A DNA stretch of 64,000 bases from Pseudomonas bubulae (GTDB taxonomy: Bacteria > Pseudomonadota > Gammaproteobacteria > Pseudomonadales > Pseudomonadaceae). Of this stretch, positions 1-10,715 are shown one piece after another. The position numbers were made by a program, and so were the translations under genes. The DNA lies in the NCBI RefSeq assembly GCF_900618535.1, contig NZ_UYJA01000001.1, positions 310,001-374,000 on the forward strand. Reading direction: 5' to 3'. A model generated the notes under the pieces. That model saw only the letters and a program-made list of their open reading frames with translations, made no database searches and had not been told where the DNA came from. Numbering within the stretch: position 1 is the first letter of the stretch; each line of letters opens with the position of its first letter.

Positions 1-477
1 GAGATGCTCATTCTCGATGGCACACGCTTTTTGGTCACAACTGCCTGGACGGATTATTCGGCTACGGGTGATGTGGTTGCGGCAAAGCGGGTTGCATGGG
101 ATTCGATGAACGATTTCTTGGCTATTCGAGCCGATTTGGATTACAGGCGCTTGCGTCCAGACGACTTAGTCGCGAAATCGATGAGAGCTTACCGCTGGTT
201 AACCCAAGAGCTTAATAGACCTTTCGATGGCAAAACAGTGGTGGTCACACACCATGCACCAGTGTTGGATCATCTGGGTGACGATCACCCCGGACACCTG
301 GCTGCAGCCTATGCGAACGATTGGTCAGAGTTACTTACTAAGGCTGATCTTTGGATACATGGGCACACGCATTTTGCAGCAGACTTCCTCAAGAATGGGT
401 GCCGAGTGGTTTCCAATCCGCGCGGTTATCCGGGTCAAAGCACAGGCTTCGATCCTGAGTACTTGGTAGTGGTTTGA
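1..477 (+). CDS. Metallophosphoesterase, C-terminal part (cut by window edge)
   Basis: The frame is open from base 1, so the N-terminus lies outside the window; the ATG at 4 is internal rather than a start. The visible 158 residues hold two hallmark motifs of calcineurin-like metallophosphoesterases: VVTHHAP in the middle and GHTH toward the end, both supplying metal ligands. The N-terminal D-x-H and GD-x-x-D blocks expected in this family must lie upstream. The family hydrolyses phosphomono- or diesters with a dinuclear metal centre; the substrate cannot be told. It ends 110 bp before the next gene on the same strand. Confidence 0.8.
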   Translation, partial: EMLILDGTRFLVTTAWTDYSATGDVVAAKRVAWDSMNDFLAIRADLDYRRLRPDDLVAKSMRAYRWLTQELNRPFDGKTVVVTHHAPVLDHLGDDHPGHLAAAYANDWSELLTKADLWIHGHTHFAADFLKNGCRVVSNPRGYPGQSTGFDPEYLVVV

Positions 478-589
478 TGGTGAATAGATCTCGTCAGTGT
501 CCTCCATGAGCTCGGAGTTGATAGATCAAAACTAGCGGCTGCGAGTTTGCTCGAACGGTTGATATTTAGTGTGAATCTAAGGTTTTTGA

Positions 590-994
590 ATGGTCACTTT
601 GAATGAAATCTCGCAGTTACTTTACGGAACCGGAGATGAATCGCTTGGCTGGCAGGGCTCTGAAGAAGAATTGATCTCTTTGGCAGCAAAGATGTTTCCA
701 GGCAAAGCATTCTGTGTAGTGAAAAAGTGGATCTTAATCGATCTCACCGTGACGCCGGTTGAAAGGGAAAAGCTTACGAGTCTCGGTCTACTTCCAGCGA
801 CACTTTTCGCTCATGAAATCGTCCTAGACAGTAAAGGTCGTTTTCAATCTGGCATGTGGGTACGCAGTAACTTCGGAAAATCCTTCACTGAAGGCTGCAT
901 GTTTGAAACCAAGAGTACCGTCTACCTTCTTTTAGGTTCAGGTCTGAGAAAAGAGGCAAGCATTGGCGCTGCTTTTTCCATGAAAGCCGGGTAA
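590..994 (+). CDS. Small hypothetical protein, DUF6957-like
   Basis: A 134-residue protein with no signal peptide or membrane segment. A central stretch (lysine-tryptophan, then 'LLPATLFAHEIVLDSKGRF', then 'GMWVRS') followed by 'FETKSTVYLLLGSG' resembles the small Pseudomonas proteins grouped as DUF6957; this is recognition from memory. The ATG at 590 is preceded by a weak AAGG. It stands alone between the phosphoesterase and the duplicated gene at 1044, in a stretch of orphan small genes that resembles accessory or immunity-gene clutter. No function is assigned. Confidence 0.6.
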   Translation: MVTLNEISQLLYGTGDESLGWQGSEEELISLAAKMFPGKAFCVVKKWILIDLTVTPVEREKLTSLGLLPATLFAHEIVLDSKGRFQSGMWVRSNFGKSFTEGCMFETKSTVYLLLGSGLRKEASIGAAFSMKAG

Positions 995-1043
995 TCGACG
1001 GTCAGCACATATACATAATGTGTAATTTTGGAGCTTTGGCCGG

Positions 1044-1412
1044 ATGCCAGAAATCATTGAAATTGAATTTCATAGTAAGTATCTCAGTGACTTTCAGCTG
1101 AGTCGTCTTGTACAGGCGAGTTTTCGAAAATACACCGTGGCCATTACGGCTTTTATCAGCGATGCGGTGATCATAGAAGATAGGTGCCTTGGGGTGTTCT
1201 TCGATCAGCTTCAGGAAGATGACGCGTATCGAACAGCCAATGGCGGAATCATTTGCACGAAAAAAATTCAAAGGGCATGGAAAGAAGGACGCTTCTGGAT
1301 TTTGGACACGGGGGAGGGAAATTACCTCGTTGGTAGCTTTAAGCGTGGGGGAGGGCGACGTAGTTTTCTTGAGTTGCTTCGATCATGTGAACGTCTCAAA
1401 TCAGAAGATTGA
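1044..1412 (+). CDS. Hypothetical protein, intact copy of a duplicated gene
   Basis: A 122-residue soluble protein with no recognised family. Its C-terminal half is rich in Gly, Arg and Trp (GRFWILDTGEGNYLVGSF, then KRGGGRRSF). From residue 9 on, a diverged copy occurs at 31861-32202, where the N-terminus is missing and a TAG sits directly upstream of the homologous codons. So this is the only copy with a plausible start (ATG 1044, weak ribosome site). The homologous DNA continues past the stop into the reverse-strand gene at 1588-1883, showing that a multi-gene block was duplicated. Function unknown. Confidence 0.6.
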   Translation: MPEIIEIEFHSKYLSDFQLSRLVQASFRKYTVAITAFISDAVIIEDRCLGVFFDQLQEDDAYRTANGGIICTKKIQRAWKEGRFWILDTGEGNYLVGSFKRGGGRRSFLELLRSCERLKSED

Positions 1413-1751
1413 ATACTTGATCTCTGGCGTAGTGGCAGTATGACTGCATGGCAGTTGATGAACGCTGGATGGCTATTACGGTTTTGATCAGCAGCGCTCC
1501 GAGTTAGACGAGCGGAGCGCTTCAAACTGTCGCTATCCAGTGAAGCTCATTTTTCCATCGGACGGATTCACAGTTAGCCCTTCTTCACTAACCGAACTCG
1601 TTCAGCAGTTTCTGCAAAAACTCACGCCTCCGTTGGACAATATTCAAAATGAGGTTGCCACGGTCGGGGTCTCTCGTTGTAAGTGCCCTGCGTCCACAAG
1701 GCCATGAATGTAGCCTTCAGCTCTGCCTCTAGCTTGGAGCAACGTCTCTGT
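1069..1751 (+). repeat. Diverged direct repeat, copy 1 (partner 31859-32542)
   Basis: About 680 bp aligns almost without gaps to 31859-32542, at roughly 85-90% identity by eye. Both copies begin at the same TTTCATAGTAAG sequence and end just after AACGTCTCTGT. The unit holds the 3' part of the 1044 gene, a short intergenic spacer and most of a convergent small gene. Both boundaries fall inside genes, so the duplicate is a segment, not a gene cassette with clean ends. Confidence 0.85.
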
Positions 1752-1883
1752 GGATGTGCTTTTGTAGATGTCTTCCGCGATGAGCTGCCACTGCTTCATT
1801 TGACGCCGACCAACCGGGTCGTCCGAAAATTTTGGTGCATTGATCAGTGTGTTGAAATCGTTGGGTGCGGTGGCTGTGCTCAA
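1588..1883 (-). pseudogene. Small hypothetical gene, frameshifted copy 1
   Basis: Read as it stands, the gene stops at 1644 after 79 codons (it ends PTVATSF). Compared with the copy at 32375-32611, one base is missing near 1667. Restoring it gives a C-terminus ending in IVQRRREFLQKLLNEFG with a stop at 1588, matching IVQRRREYLHKLLNDFGY of copy 2. The N-terminal half (DDPVGRRQMKQWQLIAEDIY) is present only here; copy 2 has lost it. The shared core reads ARGRAEGYIHGLVDAGHL. Family not recognised; probably an orphan accessory gene in decay. Confidence 0.55.
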
Positions 1884-2154
1884 GGTGTGCTCTCAGAACA
1901 GTGATGTATGTGCCGAGGCTATCAATCGCTTGTTGTAGGATGATTTTTTGTAGGCGCTAGCGCGAAGGCACGATTTCAATGATGGTGCACGCTATCGCTG
2001 AGGTCTTTGAACATTGTGGAACATACAGACAGTGCTATCCAGCAAGTAATTTCCTAGCCCGGAGGTCGATATGGGATACCTCAGCCTAAATGTAGTGGTC
2101 TAATGAAACCGGACACCCATTTAGGCGAGAATGCTCGCCAGATAGAGGTGTCTG

Positions 2155-3317
<1,163 letters not shown>

Positions 3318-3325
3318 CCACTACA

Positions 3326-3599
3326 TACCCGCCCAGGTTGTTCAGGAATGCCTGCAGCCGGGCGCAAACCTATCCAGCATCGCCATCTACACCAACGTGA
3401 TCACGCAAGTGACTACCACTTTACCGAAATCATTAACCAGGGGCGTTGACAGCTTTCGTTCCGTTGGGAGCTACGCCCAAACGGCAGGCGGAAGCATTGG
3501 CGATCATCGAGCTGTTGCTTTGCGAGCAATCGATCAGTTGCTGCCCCATAGGTGGACGTCGAGCTTACCCAGAACGCTCATGAGTGACGGTTAAGGATC
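3326..3599 (+). other. Debris right of the IS: possible integrase and IS66 scraps
   Basis: No intact gene. One frame reads VVQECLQPGANLSSIAIYTNV, loosely like the end of a tyrosine recombinase. Further on, QLLPHRWTS (about 3535-3560) resembles the end of IS66 transposases. Both matches are short, so I list this only as probable mobile-element residue. Confidence 0.25.
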
Positions 3600-4169
3600 T
3601 TAAACTTCAAATAGCCGACGCACCTGCACGGAATCGGCGCTTCCGCTTTGTTCAAGAGAAAGGAAGTATCGTAATTGCCATTGTTGTGTCCTAACGGCCT
3701 CTTTGGCGACTGGTTTGACCCAGGGTGGATAAACGCGGATAGCGCGCTTACCGCCTTTACCGTTAATCGCCATGATGCCCTTTGATGCCAGTATCTTATG
3801 GTCGAAAACAAACTGTCCGCGATGAGTTGCATCGGACACACTCACTACAACAAAAGCTACGCCGTCATCGACATCGAGAGGTGCAATGGTGCTGCCTGAC
3901 CTCGGGCGCTTCCATATTGTGACGAACTGTCCAATCTTCGTCGGCGTTGTTTTAGCCACGCGGAAGACAATGGTGTGTCCGTCTAGGCCAAAGCGGGAGG
4001 CACTATACTCGGGACTCTCAGCCTCGCGTAAAGCCAGATCCGTCAATTGCATTCCCGCCGGCTTGTACACATCTTGGATAGCAGCTACCAGTTCGTTTGG
4101 AATATGGCCGAGGGAAGGGTCTGCCACGCCTGAATATTTTGTGCCTAGTTCAGCTAAATCGGATTTCAA
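3600..4169 (-). CDS. mepB: MepB family protein
   Basis: About 189 residues that match MepB proteins throughout: VTIWKRPRSGSTIAPLDVDD, then GVAFVVVSV, GQFVFDHKILASKGI, GKGGKRAIRVYPPW and QQWQLRYFLSL. MepB is named from the mepRAB locus of Staphylococcus; its biochemical role is unknown. The frame runs up to 4178, but an AGGAG lies 9 nt before the TTG at 4169, so I prefer that start. It is a lone gene between IS debris and nhaA, convergent with nothing obvious. Confidence 0.75.
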   Translation of the reverse strand: MKSDLAELGTKYSGVADPSLGHIPNELVAAIQDVYKPAGMQLTDLALREAESPEYSASRFGLDGHTIVFRVAKTTPTKIGQFVTIWKRPRSGSTIAPLDVDDGVAFVVVSVSDATHRGQFVFDHKILASKGIMAINGKGGKRAIRVYPPWVKPVAKEAVRTQQWQLRYFLSLEQSGSADSVQVRRLFEV

Positions 4170-4627
4170 CGGGAACAACTCCTAAACGATTCATGACCAC
4201 ACGACCCATTCCAGGGCATATGTTACTCCCTTCGACATGCCGAAGCCGACTACTACATCCCGTGAACGCAAGGTGGGGTAGCCAGCCGCTTACTTTTTAT
4301 CTATGCGAAGTAGCGCCCCAGCTAGAGCCCGTCAGAATAGAAAGTAACGAAATCGCTAATGGAATGTGGCCTGACTGGATCAATCTGCATCAGGCCATAT
4401 CGCATAACGAAGCCGTGATGCAGCGTCGGGAGCCATCGATGGGGCAGTGCATTCAGCGTGAAACGTTCATGCTGAAAAAGTCGCGTCCGAGTGGATGCCG
4501 CCAATCAGCCGTTGAGACCATATATCGGCAGTTTTTGGTATGGAAAAGGGTAACCACACTTCGTCAGACTATGCGCCGGCCACAGAATTTCTAGCAGTGA
4601 GAAACGCTATGGCCGGCTCGCTTACGC
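4170..4627. other. Gene-free stretch downstream of nhaA, with a hairpin
   Basis: No convincing gene on either strand. An 8-bp perfect inverted repeat, GCCGGCCA and TGGCCGGC (4575-4582 and 4610-4617), sits just past the nhaA stop. It has no T-run, so it may be a processing or weak termination hairpin. Confidence 0.4.
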
Positions 4628-5830
4628 TTATTTGGAAAGCGTGGCGGCGGCAATGGCAGGCACAGCGCTGCGGCGCAAAATCATGACACCACCTATTGCA
4701 GCCAAGGTGGAACCGATCAACACACCGACTTTAACCTCATCAATCAGGTGAGCTGATCCAGCAAACGCTAGGTTTCCGATGAACAGGCTCATGGTGAAGC
4801 CGATGCCACACAGGAGCGCAACGCCGTAAAGCTGTGCCCAATTGCTGCCTTCCGGTAGTTTGGCCAAGCCCATACGAATGGCCAGAGCAGCCAATAGGAA
4901 GATACCAATCTGCTTGCCCACCAACAAGCCGAGCGCAACGCCCAGCGGAACTGGATCAACCAGGTTCTCCATGGAAATACCGGCCAGTGAAACACCCGCA
5001 TTGGCGAAGCCGAAAATCGGCACCACAGCGAACGCTACCCACATATGCAGCTTTTCCTCTAGGAACAGAAGTGGAGACCGAACTTCCTCTTCAGGCTTGC
5101 CCATAGGGACGCACAGTGCAACAGCAACACCCGCAAGGGTGGCATGCACTCCCGACTGCAGCACGAAGAACCACAGCACGCTACCGACCAGCAAATATGG
5201 GAATAATCGTCTGACGCCCAATCGATTCATTGCGATCAGAATGACCAGGGTTGCAAACGATACCAGCAACATCTGCATGGAAAGACCAGTGGTATAGAAA
5301 AAGGCGATGATGACTACAGCACCTAGGTCGTCAATGATCGCTAGGGCGGCAAGGAAAACCTTCAGCGAAGTAGGGACTCGCTTGCCCAGGAGCGATAGGA
5401 CGCCCAAAGCGAATGCGATGTCGGTAGCGGCAGGGATGGCCCATCCCTTTAAGGTCTCAGAGTTACCCCAGTTGATGGCGATATAGATAAGCGCAGGCAC
5501 AACCATGCCGCCTAAAGCACCAAATCCAGGCAAGGCGCGCTGGCTCCAGGTGGAAAGTCCCCCAGCAAGCACTTCTCTTTTAATCTCGAGGCCGACCATG
5601 AGGAAGAAGATGGCCATCAGGCCGTCATTGACCCAATGTTCCACAGACATCCCTAGCCATATGCTGTGCAGCGCTGCGAAGTAGCCTTGGGACAGAGGCG
5701 AGTTAGCTACAATCAAGGCTGCCAGTGCTGCGCCCATCAGTACTATACCGCCGGCTGACTCCGACGATAGGAAACGAGCTAAAATCGCGGTGGCTCTAGG
5801 GAGGGCGGCTGCAGGTTGATGTTTAGTCAT
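4628..5830 (-). CDS. nhaA: Na+/H+ antiporter NhaA
   Basis: A 400-residue inner-membrane protein with about twelve hydrophobic segments, the usual NhaA length. It exports Na+ (or Li+) in exchange for H+. Key motifs: [12 protein letters not shown] near residues 77-88, [16 protein letters not shown] with Asp137 (E. coli Asp133), and [17 protein letters not shown] with the Asp167-Asp168 pair that binds the cation. The frame extends six codons further, but AAGGAT six bases before the ATG at 5830 fixes the start. NhaA genes are sometimes under fluoride riboswitches; I see none upstream of this one, although a fluoride operon lies 5 kb away. Confidence 0.93.
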   Translation of the reverse strand: MTKHQPAAALPRATAILARFLSSESAGGIVLMGAALAALIVANSPLSQGYFAALHSIWLGMSVEHWVNDGLMAIFFLMVGLEIKREVLAGGLSTWSQRALPGFGALGGMVVPALIYIAINWGNSETLKGWAIPAATDIAFALGVLSLLGKRVPTSLKVFLAALAIIDDLGAVVIIAFFYTTGLSMQMLLVSFATLVILIAMNRLGVRRLFPYLLVGSVLWFFVLQSGVHATLAGVAVALCVPMGKPEEEVRSPLLFLEEKLHMWVAFAVVPIFGFANAGVSLAGISMENLVDPVPLGVALGLLVGKQIGIFLLAALAIRMGLAKLPEGSNWAQLYGVALLCGIGFTMSLFIGNLAFAGSAHLIDEVKVGVLIGSTLAAIGGVMILRRSAVPAIAAATLSK

Positions 5831-6733
5831 CAAAATCCTTAGGGTCACTTATAAAGCAATATATTAACATCTGATTCACTCCAGTGCGTGGTATTAAATA
5901 ACCTGAAACAGTTGAGTTAAAGGCAAGGTTGCTTGTTGGCTGTCTTTGTATTTAGCCTGAAATTGCTGCTTTGGGTAGTACTGTTGTAATAGTTGCGCCG
6001 GTCATTTGCTAAATAATAAAAATTATTTTATGTCTCGAGCGATCTATTGATTATGTAGTGTGATTTGCAGGTTGCGCATGAAGAGTCTCTGTTTGTGAAG
6101 CCTGTGTTTTGAACGTAACTCGTAACTGGTTGCAGTTTAGTATATTAACATCGCTGTTTAGAGTGGATTGGTTTTGCTCGTCCGCTTTACGATTGTGTGC
6201 GGTATTGATTTTAGTGTGGGCGTGAATGCCGGTTTGTAAAGTTTGTCATAAAAGCTGGATGAGGTGCAGTCCGATAGTTGCACTCAGTAATCTAAGTGTT
6301 TGTACGGTTGGGCGATGATTTTAGGTTTGATCAGTGTGAGATCTAAAGGGGGTGTATAAGTTTTCAGGGGAGGGCATATTGTGTGCTGGTTTTATTATCA
6401 TAATAATAGGTTGTTTGTGTTTGTGTTTGTTTGTGTTTTTTATTCTGCCTGTCTGCCTGTCTGCCTGTCTGCCTGTCTGCCTGTCGATATGATTACTGCT
6501 ATTGGCTGTAAGGAGGTTGGTTGCTCAGCAAAATATCTTGTCACACTACAGGTCACCAATAACATGATTTGGGTCAATAATCATCTGACTGTTGGTTGTG
6601 TGAGTTTTTGACTTGGTGTCAGCTAGTATGCTGAGAGGCTTTCAAAGCGATAACCGACTTTTTAGCATTTCGATTTATTCACGACCACTCAAGCTCGATT
6701 CAGTTGAGCTGCGTACACAGAAGGTACTCATTG
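5831..6733. other. Long AT-rich intergenic region between divergent nhaA and the P-type ATPase
   Basis: A 900-bp divergent regulatory region, rich in T and G. It holds the (CTGCCTGT)5 tract at 6445-6484 preceded by irregular TGTTTG repeats (about 6409-6440). A short frame (6381-6611, GTG start with AGGGGAGG seven bases upstream) spans the tract, but its product is low-complexity and unlike any family I know. No riboswitch recognised. Confidence 0.5.
6445..6484 (+). repeat. Octanucleotide tandem repeat (CTGCCTGT)x5
   Basis: Five exact head-to-tail copies of CTGCCTGT, 40 bp in all, about 250 bp before the ATPase start. The unit is not a multiple of three, so copy-number slippage would shift any frame that crosses it, as in phase-variable genes. 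It could also alter promoter spacing. Confidence 0.9.
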
Positions 6734-9466
6734 ATGAAGCCGGTGGTCTACGCAGCAACTGAGCAAACACCAACCCTCACAAACTCTGCGGCTTGGCATG
6801 CCTTGCCTGCAGAGCAGGTAATGAACCTCCTTCAGGTTAATGAGCATGTCGGGCTAGAGGCCGCCGAGGTTCAAACTCGGCTTGACCGAACTGGTTTTAA
6901 TCGCCTGCCAGAAGTAGCACGGCGACCTGCGTGGCTGCGATTTTTGCTGCAATTTCACAACATTCTGATTTATGTGCTTCTAGGTTCTGCAGCGATTACC
7001 GCGATGCTTCAACATCTGTGGGATACGGTGGTGATTCTTGCGGTAGTTATTGCAAACGCGATCATTGGCTACGTCCAGGAAGGTAAAGCGGAAAAGGCCA
7101 TGGAAGCTATCCGGCAGATGCTGGCACCGCACGCCGCCGTGATTCGCGCAGGCCAACGCTTGAGCGTTGTAGGTGAGGAGCTAGTACCGGGCGACATCGT
7201 ATTGCTGGAAGCCGGAGACAAAGTACCTGCTGATCTACGTCTGCTGCACGTGAACAGACTACAAATTCAAGAAGCAATTCTCACAGGTGAATCCGTACCA
7301 GCAGAAAAGCATACCGAACCAGTGGGCCTTAAAGCCGCTCTGGGTGATCGTACCTGCATGGCGTTCAGCGGTACGCTCGTGACATGCGGACAAGCTACAG
7401 GGGTTGTAGTTGCTACCGCAGCTGCAGCTGAGATCGGACGCATCAGTACGCTACTTGCTAGAGTAGAAACGCTGACAACTCCGCTGGTGCAGCAAATGAA
7501 CGTCTTTGCACGTTGGCTGACGATCTTGATCTTGCTAGTCGGTGGCCTTCTGCTCATGTTCGGCCATTATGTCGCGCACTACGAGTTCACAGAGATTTTC
7601 ATGATCGTAGTCGGGATGTCAGTAGCGGCGATACCTGAAGGATTGCCCGCCGTCCTTACCATCACGTTGGCTGTCGGAGTTCGCGCAATGGCTCGCCGCA
7701 ACGCTATCGTGCGTCGCCTGCCTGCCATCGAAACACTAGGCTCGGTATCCGTCATCTGCACTGACAAAACTGGAACACTGACCCGCAACGAAATGATGGT
7801 CGCATCGGTCGTCACGAACGATCTTCTCTTCACAGTCGATGGCGCAGGTTATCAGCCAGCGGGAGGCTTCAGGATTGCCGATCAGCTGATCGAGATATCG
7901 TCTCACCCTGCGCTCTCAGAATTGGGGCGAGCAGCAGGTCTCTGCAACGATGCCGTGCTGCGCCAGAATAAAGACTTATGGACGGTTGAAGGCGATCCGA
8001 TGGAGGGAGCCTTGCTAGCGTTTTCCGGAAAAACCGGAATAGATAGCGATGAAGATCATCGTACCTGGCCACGAAGCGATGCCATTCCGTTTGACGCGAA
8101 ACACCGTTTTATGGCGACCCTCCATCACAACCATAATCGCCATGCTTCTATCTATGTAAAAGGTGCACCAGAGCAAATACTGGCCATGAGCACGCGGCAG
8201 TTCGTAACCGATGGCGTGACTGAGCCCCTTAACGCGGACTACTGGTACGAACAGGCAAACACCATCGCCGCAAAAGGGCAGCGTGTATTGGCGTTTGCAG
8301 CTAGGTCAGTTCAGCCAGAGCACACTGTGTTGGAGTTTGGGGACGTGCAAGGGAAGTTAACCTTGTTGGGCATGGTCGGGCTAATTGATCCGCCTAGACC
8401 CGAGACGATAAAGGCAGTTCAACAATGCCAGGCAGCGGGCATTGTTGTAAAAATGATCACTGGCGATCATGGCGGCACCGCCGCCGCAATCGGTCGTCAG
8501 ATTGGCTTGCATAATCCCGACAAGGTGCTGACTGGTGTAGACCTGGACTCCATGAACGATGCCGCCCTCAAGGAGGCGGTAAAGGAAGTCAATATCTTTG
8601 CTCGTACCAGCCCTGAACATAAACTCAGGTTAGTCATGCTGCTGCAGTCGAATGGCATGACAGTGGCAATGACGGGCGATGGCGTTAATGACGCACCAGC
8701 GCTAAAGCGTGCCGATGCTGGCATCGCTATGGGGGGGAAAGGTAGTGACGCCGCCAAGGAAGCTGCCGACCTGGTGCTGGCTGATGACAACTTCGCGTCC
8801 ATCGTTGCTGCAGTGCGCGAGGGGCGTACAGTCTACGACAATATTAAGAAAGTCCAGAGCTGGACGCTTCCCACAAGCGCGGGTGAAGCCATGACCATCA
8901 TCGTGGCCCTGCTCCTCGGCCTTACACTGCCGGTCACGGCGATACAGATTCTGTGGATTAATCTTATTACCGCAGTAACGCTCGGCATCGCATTGGCGTT
9001 CGAGCCTACCGAAGAAAACACAATGCGCAGACCGCCCCGTTCCCGCAAGGAGCCACTCATAAGCGGTGCGTTGGTTTGGCATATGGTGCTTGTTTCTATT
9101 CTGTTCCTCTGTGGTGTTTACGGCATTTTTTCGTATGCGCTCGACCGTGGCTACTCCGTGGAGTTGGCCCGAACCATCGCGGTGAATACGCTAGTCGTGA
9201 TGGAAATTTTCCATCTGTTCTTTATTCGTAATCTCTACAGCACATCGCTCACCTGGAAGGGCGTTCGTGGCACCAAGGTCGTGTGGATGACCGTCGCAGT
9301 GGTTACCTTGGCCCAGTTCGCCATCACCTACGCGCCACCTCTGCAAAAGGTGTTTGCCACAGAAGCGATCCCCTTCCTTGATGGCCTACTTATCATCGGG
9401 GTCGGTGTTGCGCTCCTTGCGATCATCGAGATTGAAAAACAGATTCGAATCCGCCTGTCCGAGTAG
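6734..9466 (+). CDS. Cation-transporting P-type ATPase (type II, PMR1/SERCA-like)
   Basis: A 910-residue inner-membrane pump. All core motifs are present: ILTGES (actuator), AAIPEGLPAVLTITLAVG in the fourth membrane helix, DKTGTLT with the phosphorylated Asp344, KGAPE (nucleotide site) and GDGVNDAPALKRADAGIAMG (hinge). The IPEGLP helix points to type II pumps, probably Ca2+ or a related cation; Na+ or Mg2+ cannot be excluded. The frame runs back to a TTG at 6704, but AGAAGG about nine bases before the ATG at 6734 favours that start. The uspA-like gene follows 67 bp downstream, likely co-transcribed. Confidence 0.9.
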   Translation: MKPVVYAATEQTPTLTNSAAWHALPAEQVMNLLQVNEHVGLEAAEVQTRLDRTGFNRLPEVARRPAWLRFLLQFHNILIYVLLGSAAITAMLQHLWDTVVILAVVIANAIIGYVQEGKAEKAMEAIRQMLAPHAAVIRAGQRLSVVGEELVPGDIVLLEAGDKVPADLRLLHVNRLQIQEAILTGESVPAEKHTEPVGLKAALGDRTCMAFSGTLVTCGQATGVVVATAAAAEIGRISTLLARVETLTTPLVQQMNVFARWLTILILLVGGLLLMFGHYVAHYEFTEIFMIVVGMSVAAIPEGLPAVLTITLAVGVRAMARRNAIVRRLPAIETLGSVSVICTDKTGTLTRNEMMVASVVTNDLLFTVDGAGYQPAGGFRIADQLIEISSHPALSELGRAAGLCNDAVLRQNKDLWTVEGDPMEGALLAFSGKTGIDSDEDHRTWPRSDAIPFDAKHRFMATLHHNHNRHASIYVKGAPEQILAMSTRQFVTDGVTEPLNADYWYEQANTIAAKGQRVLAFAARSVQPEHTVLEFGDVQGKLTLLGMVGLIDPPRPETIKAVQQCQAAGIVVKMITGDHGGTAAAIGRQIGLHNPDKVLTGVDLDSMNDAALKEAVKEVNIFARTSPEHKLRLVMLLQSNGMTVAMTGDGVNDAPALKRADAGIAMGGKGSDAAKEAADLVLADDNFASIVAAVREGRTVYDNIKKVQSWTLPTSAGEAMTIIVALLLGLTLPVTAIQILWINLITAVTLGIALAFEPTEENTMRRPPRSRKEPLISGALVWHMVLVSILFLCGVYGIFSYALDRGYSVELARTIAVNTLVVMEIFHLFFIRNLYSTSLTWKGVRGTKVVWMTVAVVTLAQFAITYAPPLQKVFATEAIPFLDGLLIIGVGVALLAIIEIEKQIRIRLSE

Positions 9467-9533
9467 AACTGATTGCAAGCTGGCAATCCCCTAACGACAA
9501 GCATCTTCATGCCACTGAAAGAGGATTTAGAAA

Positions 9534-9968
9534 ATGCATAAAATACTTGTAGCTGTCGATGGCTCCGAGCACTCGGAGCGCGCAGTGCGTTACCTTCTTG
9601 GGCTAATCCAAGATGGCGGATTACTGGGCGGTAGTGTTGAGGTACATCTGGTGAATGTACAGCCACTGTTACCAACTCGAATTGCACACGACATGAGAGC
9701 GGATGAGATTGATCGTTACTACGGTGATAAAAGTGCTGAGAGCTCACAAAAAGCTGGGGTGCTTCTGAAGCAGGAAGGGGTTGCATTTACACTTCACACC
9801 TTGCAAGGCGATGCAGCAAGCCAAATCGTGGCGTGCTCACACTCTTTAGGATGTAACAACATCATCCTAGGCTCACATGGCAACGGCTTTCTTGCAGGGA
9901 TTTTTCTGGGCTCTGTCGCGGCAAAGGTGATTCAGCTCTCAGATATACCAATCACCTTAGTCAAATAG
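9534..9968 (+). CDS. Universal stress protein, UspA family
   Basis: A 144-residue cytoplasmic protein. It opens with KILVAVDGSEHSERAVRYL, the Usp first strand and helix. Near the end, GSHGNGFLAGIFLGS fits the ATP-binding pattern G-x2-G-x9-G-S exactly, so this is an ATP-binding Usp. A GAGG lies about 10 nt before ATG 9534. It follows the ATPase on the same strand and may be its operon partner. Usp genes recur near fluoride-response genes, as crcB and ppa do on the opposite strand here. Confidence 0.88.
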   Translation: MHKILVAVDGSEHSERAVRYLLGLIQDGGLLGGSVEVHLVNVQPLLPTRIAHDMRADEIDRYYGDKSAESSQKAGVLLKQEGVAFTLHTLQGDAASQIVACSHSLGCNNIILGSHGNGFLAGIFLGSVAAKVIQLSDIPITLVK

Positions 9969-10118
9969 GAAATCGTCAAATGCATGATAGCGCGACCCCA
10001 TAAGTGGGTTATCAAAGGCCGATATTCTGGAATGACTTTGATTGAGTTGAGTCATGCGCAGCATAGCCATCCACTTTTCTATGCGTGTGGTTCCCTCGAC
10101 ATTTGATGTCCCGAGCGA

Positions 10119-10145
10119 CTGAGAGGCAAATCACTTGCCCCTCAG
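10119..10145. terminator. Hairpin between convergent usp and ppa
   Basis: Arms CTGAGAGGCAA and TTGCCCCTCAG pair over 11 bp with one mismatch and a 5-base loop. It lies between two convergent genes, so it could end both transcripts, but neither side has a T-run. Confidence 0.4.
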
Positions 10146-10184
10146 TTCTGACTCCCGGCTGATGCTTTCAATTTGGAGTGAAAC

Positions 10185-10715
10185 CTACTTGGGAATATAC
10201 GCAGCTACCGACTTGCGAATCTCTTCCCGCGCCTCATCCGCGCTCCCCCAACGCCCCATCTTCACCCACTTACCCGGCTCCAATGCTTTGTAGTTTTCAA
10301 AGAAGTGCTGGATCTGTGCGAGGAGTAGCGCAGGGAGGTCTGAGCACTCCTTTACGTCGTTGTACATCGAGCTGAGTTTTTCATGAGGCACAGCAATCAC
10401 CTTGGCATCCGCTCCGGCTTCGTCAGTCATATACATCACACCCACCGGGCGACTGCGGATGACAACTCCAGGTGAGACGGGATATGGGCAAACCACCAGG
10501 ACGTCCAGAGGATCTCCGTCATCGCTCAACGTATTTGGAATGAACCCGTAGTTGGCCGGATAGAACATCGGTGTGCTTAGGAAGCGGTCAACGAAGATCT
10601 GTCCGCTCTGCTTGTCGACCTCGTACTTGATCGGCGAGTGGTTTGCAGGGATCTCAATAACTGTGAAGAAGTCATCGGGGATCGCGTTACCAGCAGGAAT
10701 GTCCGCGTAGCTCAT
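10185..10715 (-). CDS. ppa: Inorganic pyrophosphatase (family I)
   Basis: A 176-residue soluble enzyme that hydrolyses PPi to two phosphates with Mg2+. The family signature DGDPLD (Asp66, Asp68, Asp71) is intact, as are [12 protein letters not shown] before it and [13 protein letters not shown] after it. The start is settled by GGAGG seven bases before ATG 10715; the frame extends upstream but without support. The ATG overlaps the stop of the DUF190 remnant (ATGA), so it is translationally coupled within the crcB operon. Fluoride inhibits pyrophosphatase, so an extra fluoride-induced copy makes sense. This is probably a second copy next to a housekeeping ppa elsewhere. Confidence 0.93.
   Translation of the reverse strand: MSYADIPAGNAIPDDFFTVIEIPANHSPIKYEVDKQSGQIFVDRFLSTPMFYPANYGFIPNTLSDDGDPLDVLVVCPYPVSPGVVIRSRPVGVMYMTDEAGADAKVIAVPHEKLSSMYNDVKECSDLPALLLAQIQHFFENYKALEPGKWVKMGRWGSADEAREEIRKSVAAYIPK

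Noticed and set aside
4097..4594. 165-codon forward frame between mepB and nhaA
   Set aside because: Starts antisense to mepB, composition unlike coding DNA, no motif.
6381..6611. 76-codon frame across the octamer repeat as a real gene
   Set aside because: Fair ribosome site, but the product is low-complexity (Val/Phe/Cys/Leu runs) and the region is repeat-driven; kept only as part of a finding.
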